Shown here: in pieces, positions 43,391 to 51,502 of the stretch | Layout: each line of letters opens with the position of its first letter | Numbering within the stretch: position 1 is the first letter of the stretch | Position numbers and translations under genes: made by a program | NCBI GenBank assembly: GCA_007122455.1 | Contig: SKTU01000015.1 | Span: forward strand, 1 to 56,685 | Length of the DNA stretch: 56,685 nucleotides | Reading direction: 5' to 3' | Source of the DNA: Haloarculaceae archaeon | GTDB taxonomy: Archaea; Halobacteriota; Halobacteria; Halobacteriales; Haloarculaceae | Notes under the pieces: model-generated | What the model was told of the DNA's origin: nothing | What the model saw: only the letters and a program-made list of their open reading frames with translations | Database searches by the model: none

Positions 43391-44515
43391 GTGAGCACCC
43401 TGGTCGTCTGCGTCGACCGAGACGGCGGACTGGGAACCGACACGCCCGTCGTCGGCTGGGAGGCAGTCAGGGGACTCGTCACCGACATCGGTGTCGAAGA
43501 CCCCGAAGACAGCCGTGTGAACTGTCTGCTGGAGGCGCTTCGGGTTGCCCGTGATCTTCGCGACGAGGGCGAGGAGTCGATCGTCGCAGTCGTCTCCGGC
43601 ACCGGTGACGGCATCGGACGCGACCGCTCCGTCGCCCGACAGATCGAGACGCTCGTCGCCGATTACGATCCCGAATCGGCGATCGTGGTCACCGACTCCG
43701 CGAGCGACGAGCGACTCGTTCCGATCATCGAGAGCCGGATCCGAGTCGACGCCGTCGACCGCGTCGTGGTGCGACAGTCCCACGACATCGAATCGACGTA
43801 CTACCTCCTCAAGCAGTTTCTCGGAGACGAGGAGCTCCGCAGCACCATCCTGGTTCCGATCGGTGCCGCGCTGCTCGCGTTTCCCCTGCTCTTGCTGCTC
43901 GCCGACAGCGTCACCATCGCACTCGCCGCCATCGCCGCGGTGACCGGTATCTTCCTTCTTTATAAAGGGTTCGGCATCGACGACTTCGTCGCCGGCGTTC
44001 CGAGGGTCGTCCGGGACTCGTTTTACTCGGGCCGGATGTCTCTCGTCACCTACGTCGTCGGCGCGGGCCTCGCGCTCGTCGGCGTCTTCGCCGGCGGGAT
44101 CTCCGCGACCGGGATGGAAGAGACGTCGGCGTTACTGATCGGATCGCGGTTCCTCTTCGACAGCGTACCGTGGCTCGCAGCCGCGGCCCTGGCCGCGGCG
44201 ACCGGCCGTCTCATCGACGAACTGCTCTCCGAGGAGGGAGTCGGCGGCGCGATGATGAACCTCCCGTTCGGCGTCGTCGCCGTCGGCCTCGTCGTCCGCG
44301 GGTTCACCGGCTACTTCCTGCAGCGGGCGGGGACGATCGACCCGATCGTCGTTCCGCCGATCGAGGCCGGCGTCGTCTCGGTCGAGGGGTTCATCATCCC
44401 GATCTGGGGACGGCTGGCGCTGTACGTCTTCGCCGGGCTCCTCGTGAGCTTCGCCGGCGTCGGGTTTACCGCTCGGATGAACGCCGAGTCCCGGATCGAC
44501 GAACTCCCGGAGTGA
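43391..44515 (+). CDS. DUF373 family membrane protein
   Basis: 374 residues from GTG 43391 (VSTLVVCVDRDGGLG). N-terminal cytoplasmic domain (about 1-145) with VVCVDRDGGLGTDTPVVG and VSGTGDGIGRDRSVARQIET, then six to seven membrane segments (from ILVPIGAALLAFPLLLLLAD to YVFAGLLVSFAGVGF). The archaeal DUF373 family is conserved but of unknown role. A nucleotide-binding fold is plausible for the N-terminal domain. Confidence 0.85.
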   Translation: MSTLVVCVDRDGGLGTDTPVVGWEAVRGLVTDIGVEDPEDSRVNCLLEALRVARDLRDEGEESIVAVVSGTGDGIGRDRSVARQIETLVADYDPESAIVVTDSASDERLVPIIESRIRVDAVDRVVVRQSHDIESTYYLLKQFLGDEELRSTILVPIGAALLAFPLLLLLADSVTIALAAIAAVTGIFLLYKGFGIDDFVAGVPRVVRDSFYSGRMSLVTYVVGAGLALVGVFAGGISATGMEETSALLIGSRFLFDSVPWLAAAALAAATGRLIDELLSEEGVGGAMMNLPFGVVAVGLVVRGFTGYFLQRAGTIDPIVVPPIEAGVVSVEGFIIPIWGRLALYVFAGLLVSFAGVGFTARMNAESRIDELPE

Positions 44516-44552
44516 TCGACGTCCATTTGAGTGCGAGCGGAGTATATCGGCC

Positions 44553-45272
44553 ATGACCGAGCCGTGGGTGAGCCTCTTTTCCGGCGGAAAGGACTCCTCG
44601 TGGGCGCTCTACCGCGCCATGGAGCGAGGACTCCCGATCGAGCGTCTCGTCACCGTTCACCCGGAGGGAGACTCCTACATGTACCACACGCCGGAGACGG
44701 GACTGGCAACCCTCGCGGCCGAAAGTATCGGTATCGACTGCCACGACGTCTATCCGGACGACTTCGAGACGGGAGCGCGACCTCACGAGGCGAGCGGCGA
44801 GCGCGGCGACCGGGAGCTCGAATCGCTCGAGCGGGCGCTCGAAACGCTCGCCGACGAGCTGGGAACGATCGCCGGCGTTACCGCGGGGGCCGTCGAGAGC
44901 GAGTACCAGACCTCACGCATAGAGGCGATGTGCGATCGACTCGGCGCGGAGCTTTTCGCGCCACTCTGGCAGGAGGATCCCCGCGAGCTCGCCGACGCGA
45001 TGATGGACGCCGGGTTCGAGATCCTCGTCGTTCAGGTCGCCGCCGACGGCCTCGACGAATCGTGGCTCGGCCGGACGCTCGACGCCGACGCACTCGCCGA
45101 ACTCGAAACGCTCAACGAGGAGCGTGGCGTCCACATCCTCGGGGAGGGCGGGGAGTTCGAGACGTTCGTCACTGACGGGCCGCACATGGACCGAGCGATC
45201 GAACTGGAGTACGAAACCAGTTTCGACGGGCTTCGGGGACGGATTCGGGTGACCGACGCGCGGCTGGTGTGA
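44553..45272 (+). CDS. dph6: Diphthine-ammonia ligase
   Basis: 239 residues. The ATP-pyrophosphatase P-loop is SLFSGGKDSSWALYRAM (residues 8-24, SGGKDS). The Dph6 features YMYHTPETG and GEGGEFETFVTDGPHM follow. It makes the final amide of diphthamide on elongation factor 2 using ammonium. Single gene, 38 bases after the DUF373 gene. Confidence 0.93.
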   Translation: MTEPWVSLFSGGKDSSWALYRAMERGLPIERLVTVHPEGDSYMYHTPETGLATLAAESIGIDCHDVYPDDFETGARPHEASGERGDRELESLERALETLADELGTIAGVTAGAVESEYQTSRIEAMCDRLGAELFAPLWQEDPRELADAMMDAGFEILVVQVAADGLDESWLGRTLDADALAELETLNEERGVHILGEGGEFETFVTDGPHMDRAIELEYETSFDGLRGRIRVTDARLV

Positions 45273-45331
45273 GTTCGACCGGTGTACATTCGCCCGAACT
45301 TCGACGGCGAGCACGCCGGAGTTTTCTCGCC

Positions 45332-46621
45332 TCACCACTGACTCAGTCCGCCGCGTCCGTGAGTGTACACGAGGATCCCGAGGAACGTGATCGCCCCGCT
45401 GATCGCGAGTCCACCCGCCAGATAGAACACCCACTCCATTCCGACTTCGACCATGATCCAACCGGCGATGAGCGGACCGACGATACTCCCAGGCTGCCAC
45501 ACGAGGTTCCGGATGCCGAAGCTGCTCGTGATGCCGCCCTCCGCGTTTCCGACGTCCGCGAACAGCGCCATGCTCGCGGGTTCCCTGAAACTGTCGGCGA
45601 CCCCGAGCAGCGCGTTCAGCCCGATCAACACGAGAAACATACCGGGGAGCTCGCCGAGGTACGGGTACGTGTACGTCAGCCCGATCAGCTCACCGATCCG
45701 GGGCGTAAGTGGAACGACGACCGCCACCAGCCCGTAGGTCACACCGCCGAAAAAGACGAATCTCGCTCGACCGAACCGATCGGAGAGCTTTCCGGTGAAC
45801 GGCTGACAGACCATGTTCGCGAACTGCTCGGCGGCGATGACGAGACCGACGACTGCAGCGGTAAATCCCAACCCCCCCTGTACGGCCGACACCCCCGCAA
45901 AGATCGGCACCCAGTTTCTCGCCATCGTCACCGCGAACGCGTACTGGGATCGAAAGCTGATCAGCGTCATGATTCGACGGTTCAGCGCGAGCTTCCCGAA
46001 GGAGAAACCGATCGAGGACGAGTCCGGAGTCGTGTACCGCCACGTGCTGAGTATCGCAACCACGAACAGCACGACCAGAATACCGAACACCGTTTCGAAG
46101 CCGTACCGTTCGAAGACGACTCCCGCCCCGACCGCTCCGAGGAGTCCACCGAAGAGTCGCCACGCGTTGTACTTCCCGATCGTCACCGCCCGATCCTCCT
46201 CCGGAGCGATTTCGCTGACGAACGCGAGCGAGAGCAGACCGACCCCGACGACACCGAGCCCCTGTATGAACCGTACACCGACGAAACCCGCGCTGGTCGT
46301 GACGAAGGCGAACAGGACGTACGCGATCCCGCAGATGGCGATCCCGACGAGCAGGAGCCGCTGCTTGTTGTATCGATCGCCCGCCCACCCGTAGGGGACG
46401 ATCGCGACTCCCTGTGCGAGCGTGACGCCAGTGACGAACAGCCCGATGACGATCCCCGACGGTTCGAGCAGGTCGATGTACGTCGGCAGGAGCGTCATCA
46501 GGGTCAAAAGCCCCATCGCGTTCGCAAACGCTAGGAAATAGACGGAGTAAAACGGCAATCGTGATCTGAAACCCCGCAATTCGGGAAGTGATATACCGGA
46601 TACTTTGAAAAACCTGCTCAT
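45332..46621 (-). CDS. MFS transporter (second paralogue)
   Basis: 429 residues from MSRFFKVSGISLPELRG. 12 membrane segments; WAGDRYNKQRLL (after segment 2) and FTGKLSDRFGRARFV (after segment 8) are the MFS loop motifs. It resembles drug or sugar efflux carriers; cargo unknown. An 88-codon longer open frame extends upstream, but the residues before MSRFF are unlike an MFS start. Divergent from the sugar nucleotidyltransferase, 118 bases apart. Confidence 0.85.
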   Translation of the reverse strand: MSRFFKVSGISLPELRGFRSRLPFYSVYFLAFANAMGLLTLMTLLPTYIDLLEPSGIVIGLFVTGVTLAQGVAIVPYGWAGDRYNKQRLLLVGIAICGIAYVLFAFVTTSAGFVGVRFIQGLGVVGVGLLSLAFVSEIAPEEDRAVTIGKYNAWRLFGGLLGAVGAGVVFERYGFETVFGILVVLFVVAILSTWRYTTPDSSSIGFSFGKLALNRRIMTLISFRSQYAFAVTMARNWVPIFAGVSAVQGGLGFTAAVVGLVIAAEQFANMVCQPFTGKLSDRFGRARFVFFGGVTYGLVAVVVPLTPRIGELIGLTYTYPYLGELPGMFLVLIGLNALLGVADSFREPASMALFADVGNAEGGITSSFGIRNLVWQPGSIVGPLIAGWIMVEVGMEWVFYLAGGLAISGAITFLGILVYTHGRGGLSQW

Positions 46622-46739
46622 TTCGGAAACGACCGTCGGTGGCGAACGATGTCGGGACATGGCCAGTCGGGCGAAAACGCGTACATTCGTCTGATACCGA
46701 ACAAAAAGCACTTGGCGTCGTGTTCTGTCGATGTAAGGT

Positions 46740-47711
46740 ATGGAAGCCGTCGTTCTCGCGGGTGGGTACGCGACACGTCTGTGGCCGGTGACGAAACATC
46801 GACCGAAGATGCTGCTGCCGGTCGGCGAGTCGACCGTCGTCGACCGGATCTTCGAAGCGCTCGAGGCCGACGACCGGATCGACAACGTCTACGTCTCGAC
46901 GAACGAGCGGTTCGTCGAGGAGTTCCGCTCGTATCTGGCCGACAGCAGCTTCGAAAAGCCACAGCTGTCGGTCGAAGAGACTACGGCCGAGGCAGAGAAG
47001 TTCGGCGTCGTCGGCGCACTCGGCCAGCTCGTCGAGCGGGAGGGGATCGACGACGATCTGCTCGTCGTCGCCGGCGACAACCTGATCGGCTTCGAGATCT
47101 CGGAGTTCGTCGACTTCTTCGAGCGGAAGTCGACCGCCGCACTCGCCGCCTACGACGTCGGCGATCGCGAGAAGGCGAAATCCTACGGCCTGGTCGAGCT
47201 CGACGGCGACCGCGTCGTCGACTTCCAGGAGAAACCCGAAGAGCCGAACAGCACGCTCGTCTCGATCGCCTGCTACGCGTTTCCGGCCGAATCGCTCCGG
47301 TTCCGCGAGTATCTCGACGGCGGGAACAACCCCGACGAACCGGGCTGGTTCATCCAGTGGCTCCAGGAGAGAGAACCGGTTCACGCGTTCGTCTTCGAGG
47401 AGGCGTGGTTCGACATCGGGACCCCCGAATCGTACCTCGAGGCGGTTGCGTGGGCGCTCGACGGCGACAGCGTGATCGCCGAATCAGCGACCGTCGAGCG
47501 TTCGACCATCGGGGCGAACGTCCACGTCATGTCGGACGCCGAGATCGCCGAATCGACGCTCGAAGGGTCGATCGTCTTCGAGAACGCGATCATCGAGGAT
47601 TGTGAGATCCACGGTTCGATCATCGACGAGGGAACGCACGTCGAGAACATCGATCTCGCGGGCGCACTCATCGGCGCCCACACCCAACTGACAAACGGAT
47701 CCGGAGAGTAG
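46740..47711 (+). CDS. Sugar-1-phosphate nucleotidyltransferase
   Basis: 323 residues. The NTP-transferase signature AGGYATRLWPVTKHRPKMLLP is at 8-28, the metal Asp in VAGDNLIGFE, and LVELDGDRVVDFQEKPEEP follows. The last 75 residues form a left-handed beta-helix (SVIAESATVERSTIGANVHV, then SIVFENAIIEDCEIHGSIID). It makes a nucleoside diphosphate sugar for glycosylation or exopolysaccharide; the sugar is not certain. Confidence 0.88.
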   Translation: MEAVVLAGGYATRLWPVTKHRPKMLLPVGESTVVDRIFEALEADDRIDNVYVSTNERFVEEFRSYLADSSFEKPQLSVEETTAEAEKFGVVGALGQLVEREGIDDDLLVVAGDNLIGFEISEFVDFFERKSTAALAAYDVGDREKAKSYGLVELDGDRVVDFQEKPEEPNSTLVSIACYAFPAESLRFREYLDGGNNPDEPGWFIQWLQEREPVHAFVFEEAWFDIGTPESYLEAVAWALDGDSVIAESATVERSTIGANVHVMSDAEIAESTLEGSIVFENAIIEDCEIHGSIIDEGTHVENIDLAGALIGAHTQLTNGSGE

Positions 47712-47749
47712 CGGGGAACCGTTTTCACCCCGGAGTTCCGATCGACCGT

Positions 47750-48040
47750 ATGGAGGGCGCCGATCGAACGACGAGAGAGCGCATCGCCGAGTTCCTTCGG
47801 GAGAACACCGCAAGCGCCGGAACGATCGCGAGCGAGTTCGCGATCACGAGCGCGTCGGCGCTGTCACACGTCGAGCACATCGCGAGATCGTTAGAGGGGA
47901 CCGACGAGCAACTGCTCGCGGCGCCGCCGGAGTGCGGAGAGTGCGGCTTCTCCGGGTTCGACGACCTCACGAACCGGCCGTCGCGCTGTCCGGAGTGCAA
48001 GAGCGAGAACGTGAACGAACCCGCGTTCACGATCCGCTAG
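47750..48040 (+). CDS. Predicted transcription regulator: HTH plus zinc ribbon
   Basis: 96 residues. An N-terminal winged-helix (about 7-50, TRERIAEFLRENTASAGTIA) and a C-terminal zinc ribbon CGECGFSGFDDLTNRPSRCPEC (about 62-83). This small HTH-ribbon layout occurs in archaea as a predicted regulator. Its end overlaps the DnaJ gene by four bases in convergent orientation. Confidence 0.85.
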   Translation: MEGADRTTRERIAEFLRENTASAGTIASEFAITSASALSHVEHIARSLEGTDEQLLAAPPECGECGFSGFDDLTNRPSRCPECKSENVNEPAFTIR

Positions 48041-49167
48041 AAGGAGCGCTTCAGTTTCTCGAAGAATCCCTGCTCGACGTCGATCTCCTCGCCGCCGGCT
48101 TCGGCGAACGCCTCGAGTGCCTCCCGCTGCTCCTCGTTGAGAGTTTCGGGCGTGACGATCTGAACGGTGACGTAGAGGTTCCCGCGACCGCGACGCTGGA
48201 GTCGCGGCATCCCCTTCCCGCGGAGCCGGAACCGCTCGCCGCTCTGAGTTCCGGCGGGAATTTCCATTTCAGCGGCGCCGTCGGGCGTCGGCACCTCGAC
48301 CGTGTCGCCGAAGACTGCCTGCGGGAACGAGATGGCGAGGTCGTAGTGGAGATCGTCGCCGTCCCGTTCGAAGGTGTCGCTCTCCTCGACCTCGATCTCG
48401 ACCAGGAGGTCCCCGTTCGGGCCGCCGTTCTCGCCAGGTGCGCCCTCCCGGTCCATTCGGAGCGTCTGTCCGCTCCGGATTCCGGCCGGGATCTCGACCT
48501 CCAGCGTCGCCTCGTTCCGCACGCGGCCGTCACCCCGACAGTTCGAGCACGTCTCCGAGTAGATGGTCCCTTCCCCGCCGCACTGCGGACAGGTCTGGCT
48601 CTGCTGGACGCGGCCGAGCGGGGTCTGTCGAACCGTCGTCTGCTGGCCCTGTCCGTTACAGGCCGAGCAGGTCCGAGCGTTCGCGTCCGGCGGATGTCCG
48701 GACCCGTCGCAGTCAGGACACCGCTCGGGACGGGTCACCGTTAGCTGCTTGGTCACGCCCTCGAAGGCGTCCTCGAGGTCGATCGTCAGCCGCGTCTTGA
48801 GATCCGCGCCCTGCTGGGGTCCGCTGCGGGAACCACCACCTCCGAAGAACTGCTCGAAGATGTCGCCCATTCCACCGGCGCCGCCGAACGGATCGGCACC
48901 GCGTCGGCCTCCGGCGCCACCGCCGGTCGCGCCGTGCTTTTCGGCCTCCTGGAAGCGGTCGTGGCCGAGCTGGTCGTACATCCGTCGTTTCTCGTCGTCG
49001 AGGAGAACCTCCTTGGCTTTCCGAGCCTGTTTGAACTTCTCCTCGGCGTTCGGATCGTCCGAAACGTCCGGGTGGTACTCGGCAGCCTTTTCGCGAAACG
49101 CTCGCTTTATCTCGTCCTCGTCCGCGTCGCGGGAGACGCCCAGCACCGAGTAGAAGTCCTCGCTCAT
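48037..49167 (-). CDS. dnaJ: Chaperone DnaJ
   Basis: 376 residues, type I DnaJ. The J domain has HPD in EYHPDVSDDPNAEEK. A Gly/Phe-rich region follows (GGAGGRRGADPFGGAGGMGD). Four zinc repeats: CPDCDGSG, CSACNGQG, CPQCGGEG and CSNCRGDG. Then the C-terminal substrate domains and dimer end. It stimulates DnaK. No dnaK or grpE is in the window, so dnaJ stands alone. A 7-base inverted repeat lies immediately upstream. Confidence 0.95.
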   Translation of the reverse strand: MSEDFYSVLGVSRDADEDEIKRAFREKAAEYHPDVSDDPNAEEKFKQARKAKEVLLDDEKRRMYDQLGHDRFQEAEKHGATGGGAGGRRGADPFGGAGGMGDIFEQFFGGGGSRSGPQQGADLKTRLTIDLEDAFEGVTKQLTVTRPERCPDCDGSGHPPDANARTCSACNGQGQQTTVRQTPLGRVQQSQTCPQCGGEGTIYSETCSNCRGDGRVRNEATLEVEIPAGIRSGQTLRMDREGAPGENGGPNGDLLVEIEVEESDTFERDGDDLHYDLAISFPQAVFGDTVEVPTPDGAAEMEIPAGTQSGERFRLRGKGMPRLQRRGRGNLYVTVQIVTPETLNEEQREALEAFAEAGGEEIDVEQGFFEKLKRSF

Positions 49168-49176
49168 CAGTTATCG

Positions 49177-49199
49177 GAAGTAGACGATTGAGCTACTTC
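49177..49199. promoter_or_regulatory. Inverted repeat upstream of dnaJ
   Basis: GAAGTAG-N9-CTACTTC, perfect 7-base arms, 10-32 bases before the dnaJ ATG on the minus strand. Placed as a heat-shock type operator across the start of transcription. Confidence 0.5.
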
Positions 49200-49260
49200 A
49201 AAAGAACGGGTTGGAGGCGTCCGAATCGAGACGGCGAGCGCGAAGACGTGATCGCCAACA

Positions 49261-49270
49261 AAAACGTTTT
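49261..49270 (+). promoter_or_regulatory. AAAACGTTTT palindrome before the propeller gene
   Basis: A perfect 10-base AT-rich palindrome, 31-40 bases before the ATG at 49301, in otherwise GC-rich DNA, at the position where a TATA element is expected. It may be the core promoter itself or a regulator site overlapping it. Confidence 0.4.
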
Positions 49271-49300
49271 GCCGGCGACGATCGACCGAGCGTGTATCCG

Positions 49301-51502
49301 ATGGATCGACTGTCGCGGCGCGGGTTTATGGCGCTCGGGGGGGCGACAACGTTCGGAGCGATCGCTTCAACGGGTGCGGATCCGACCGTCCACACGGCAC
49401 GCGGAGCGTCGAGCGAAGACACGATCGTCCAGTGGCCGTCGTTTCAGGGCGACGAAACGAATCAGGGACGAACGCCGCCCGAACACGAACTTCGGGAGGA
49501 GCCGCGGCTCCACTGGCAGCGACGGATCGGCGAGATCGTCGGTGCACCGATCGCGTCCGGGGGGCGGATCTACGTCGGCACCGGTTCGAGCGTTCGAGCT
49601 ATCTCGTCGACGACCGGCGAGGAACTCGAGCAGTACTCGGTCGCCGGATCGGTCTCCGCGACCCCCGCCGCGGTCGAGGGGACGCTCGTCGTTCCCACGG
49701 CGGACGGCGTCGTTGGGATCGACACCGACGCCGGTGAACGGCTCTGGCACCACTCCAGCGTCGGCGAAGCCGCGGCGGTGACGTCCGCGAACGGCACGGC
49801 CTACGTCGGAGGGGACGGAGAGAAGCTGATCGCGGTCGACGTCGACTCCGGGGAAACCGAGTGGGAGATCGAAACCGACTGGTGGATCAGCGATCCGCCG
49901 GTCGTCGCGAACGGAACGGTCTGTACGTTCTCCGGAAACCGCTCCATCTGGGGGATTCGCGACGGCGAGCGCGCCTGGCGGACGACTCTCGACGGGGGGC
50001 GAAGAGCCCCGCCGGTGAGCGTCGACGGCACCGTCCTCGTCCCGACGAGCGGCGACGAGCTCGTCGCGGTCGACGCCGACTCCGGAGAGATACGGTGGCA
50101 GGAGTCGACGAGTTCGACGTCGCGATCGGCACCAGCTGCCGTTTCGGGCGTCATCCTCGTCGGCTGCGGCGACGGAACGATCGAAGCGTTCGATCTGGAG
50201 ACCGGTGAGACGATGTGGTCCGACCGACTCGGGAACGGGATCTCCGACCCACCCGTGGTCGTCGGAAGCGACGTCCTCGTCGCGGACTTTACCGGTAGTG
50301 TCACCGCCTTCGGCGCGATCGGTGGCACCGAACGGTGGACAGTGAATCTCGACGGCATCGGCGCGCCGATGGTTGCCGGGGCGTCGACCCTGATAGCATA
50401 CGACGACAGGGTGCTGAGCGTCTACCGAACGGGCGGGAGCGTTCCGGCCCGCGGGGCGATCGACGAACTCGAAACCGAACTCGACGAGGAGGCGATTATC
50501 GGCGGATCCCCGGGAGACGCGCTCCGGTCGGCGATCGAGGCGTTCCTCGACGGTTCCTTCGTCGACGCCGAGCGATACGCCGAGTCGGGAGTGGAGACGC
50601 TCAGGGACGCAGCTGAGCAGCGCGAGAGTGCTACGGAGGCGATCGACCAGCTCGCCTCGGCCCTCGAGACGACGGACGATCTGGTCACCGACGACGAAGC
50701 TGCGCTCCTCGAAGCGGCCGAGTCCGCATTCGAAGACGGGGAGTACGAACGGGCTGAATCCCACGCACACGACGGGATCGAGCAGCTCGACGCGGCGCGA
50801 CGGCGGGCCGACAGCGCACGAAACGCGATCGAGGAACTGGACGACGAGCTCGCGACAGTCGACGAACTCGAGGTGCAAGCGGTCCGTGAATCCCTCCAGA
50901 CGGCCGAGTCCGCATTCGAAAACGGGGAGTACGAACGGGCCGAACTCGCCGCCGAGGAGGGGCTCGAGGAACTCGCCGCCACTCGGGAGGCTGCAGACGA
51001 TGCGGAGGCAACGCTCGCCGAACTCCGGGAGGCGCGATCCGAATCGGATCCGTCGCTGCAGGCCGAAGAGGCGGAAACGCTCGCGGAGTCGGCCGAATCG
51101 GCGTTCGAGGGCGGAGAGTACGAACGGGCGAACGAACTCGGGCAGGACGCCCTCGACGCGCTCGTCGAGACCCGTGCTGCTCGCCGGCGGGCAGACGACC
51201 GGCTCGACGCCGCGAGGGAGATGGATCGCCACGCCGGCATCGACGCCGTCGCCGACAGCTTCAGCTACGAGACCGCGCTCGCCGACGCCGAGCGCGCCTA
51301 CGACGCCGGCGACTACGAACGCGCCGGCGAACTGGCGGCGACCGCGAGACGTCGCTACTGGCTCGCGAGTTTCGCCGTCGACGGCGCCGTCGGCTCGTCG
51401 GCGCTGTTGGCGATCGGATACAAGCTCCGCCCCGACGTCTTCGTCAGAGCCCGAGCGAAAGCGTTCCAGCTTCGATCCAAGCTCGGAGGCTCCGACGACT
51501 AG
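49301..51502 (+). CDS. Tat-exported PQQ-like beta-propeller protein with five C-terminal helical repeats
   Basis: 733 residues from ATG 49301; an upstream in-frame start (49211) would bury the signal. Residues 5-30 form a Tat signal (SRRGFMALGGATTFGA). About 40-390 is a PQQ-like propeller with repeats of the type 'V..G.v.v.t.dG.v.Aid..tGe..W' (GKLIAVDVDSGETEWEIE-like). About 400-690 holds five repeats of 60-70 residues built on 'ESAFE-GEYERA' helices (around residues 405, 464, 524, 585 and 654). The end (about 686-706, WLASFAVDGAVGSSALLAIG) is hydrophobic, perhaps an anchor. It converges with the NTPase partner gene, overlapping by four bases. Role unknown. Confidence 0.85.
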   Translation: MDRLSRRGFMALGGATTFGAIASTGADPTVHTARGASSEDTIVQWPSFQGDETNQGRTPPEHELREEPRLHWQRRIGEIVGAPIASGGRIYVGTGSSVRAISSTTGEELEQYSVAGSVSATPAAVEGTLVVPTADGVVGIDTDAGERLWHHSSVGEAAAVTSANGTAYVGGDGEKLIAVDVDSGETEWEIETDWWISDPPVVANGTVCTFSGNRSIWGIRDGERAWRTTLDGGRRAPPVSVDGTVLVPTSGDELVAVDADSGEIRWQESTSSTSRSAPAAVSGVILVGCGDGTIEAFDLETGETMWSDRLGNGISDPPVVVGSDVLVADFTGSVTAFGAIGGTERWTVNLDGIGAPMVAGASTLIAYDDRVLSVYRTGGSVPARGAIDELETELDEEAIIGGSPGDALRSAIEAFLDGSFVDAERYAESGVETLRDAAEQRESATEAIDQLASALETTDDLVTDDEAALLEAAESAFEDGEYERAESHAHDGIEQLDAARRRADSARNAIEELDDELATVDELEVQAVRESLQTAESAFENGEYERAELAAEEGLEELAATREAADDAEATLAELREARSESDPSLQAEEAETLAESAESAFEGGEYERANELGQDALDALVETRAARRRADDRLDAAREMDRHAGIDAVADSFSYETALADAERAYDAGDYERAGELAATARRRYWLASFAVDGAVGSSALLAIGYKLRPDVFVRARAKAFQLRSKLGGSDD
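50715..50758 (+). repeat. 44-base direct repeat, copy 1, within the propeller gene
   Basis: Encodes AESAFEDGEYERAE. It matches 50901-50944 except for two bases; a third, more diverged copy lies near 51085-51137. Confidence 0.8.
50901..50944 (+). repeat. 44-base direct repeat, copy 2, within the propeller gene
   Basis: Encodes AESAFENGEYERAE; two mismatches to 50715-50758 (one changes Asp to Asn, one is silent), which points to a recent unit duplication or homogenisation. Confidence 0.8.

Noticed and set aside
38101-46621. The two MFS genes as a duplicated unit
   Set aside because: They share general MFS motifs only; sequences around them differ and are 6 kb apart, so no recent duplication is supported.
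45332-46885. Longer N-terminus for the second MFS protein
   Set aside because: The 88 extra codons read into the nucleotidyltransferase gene on the other strand and are Arg/Ser-rich; MSRFFK is the natural start.
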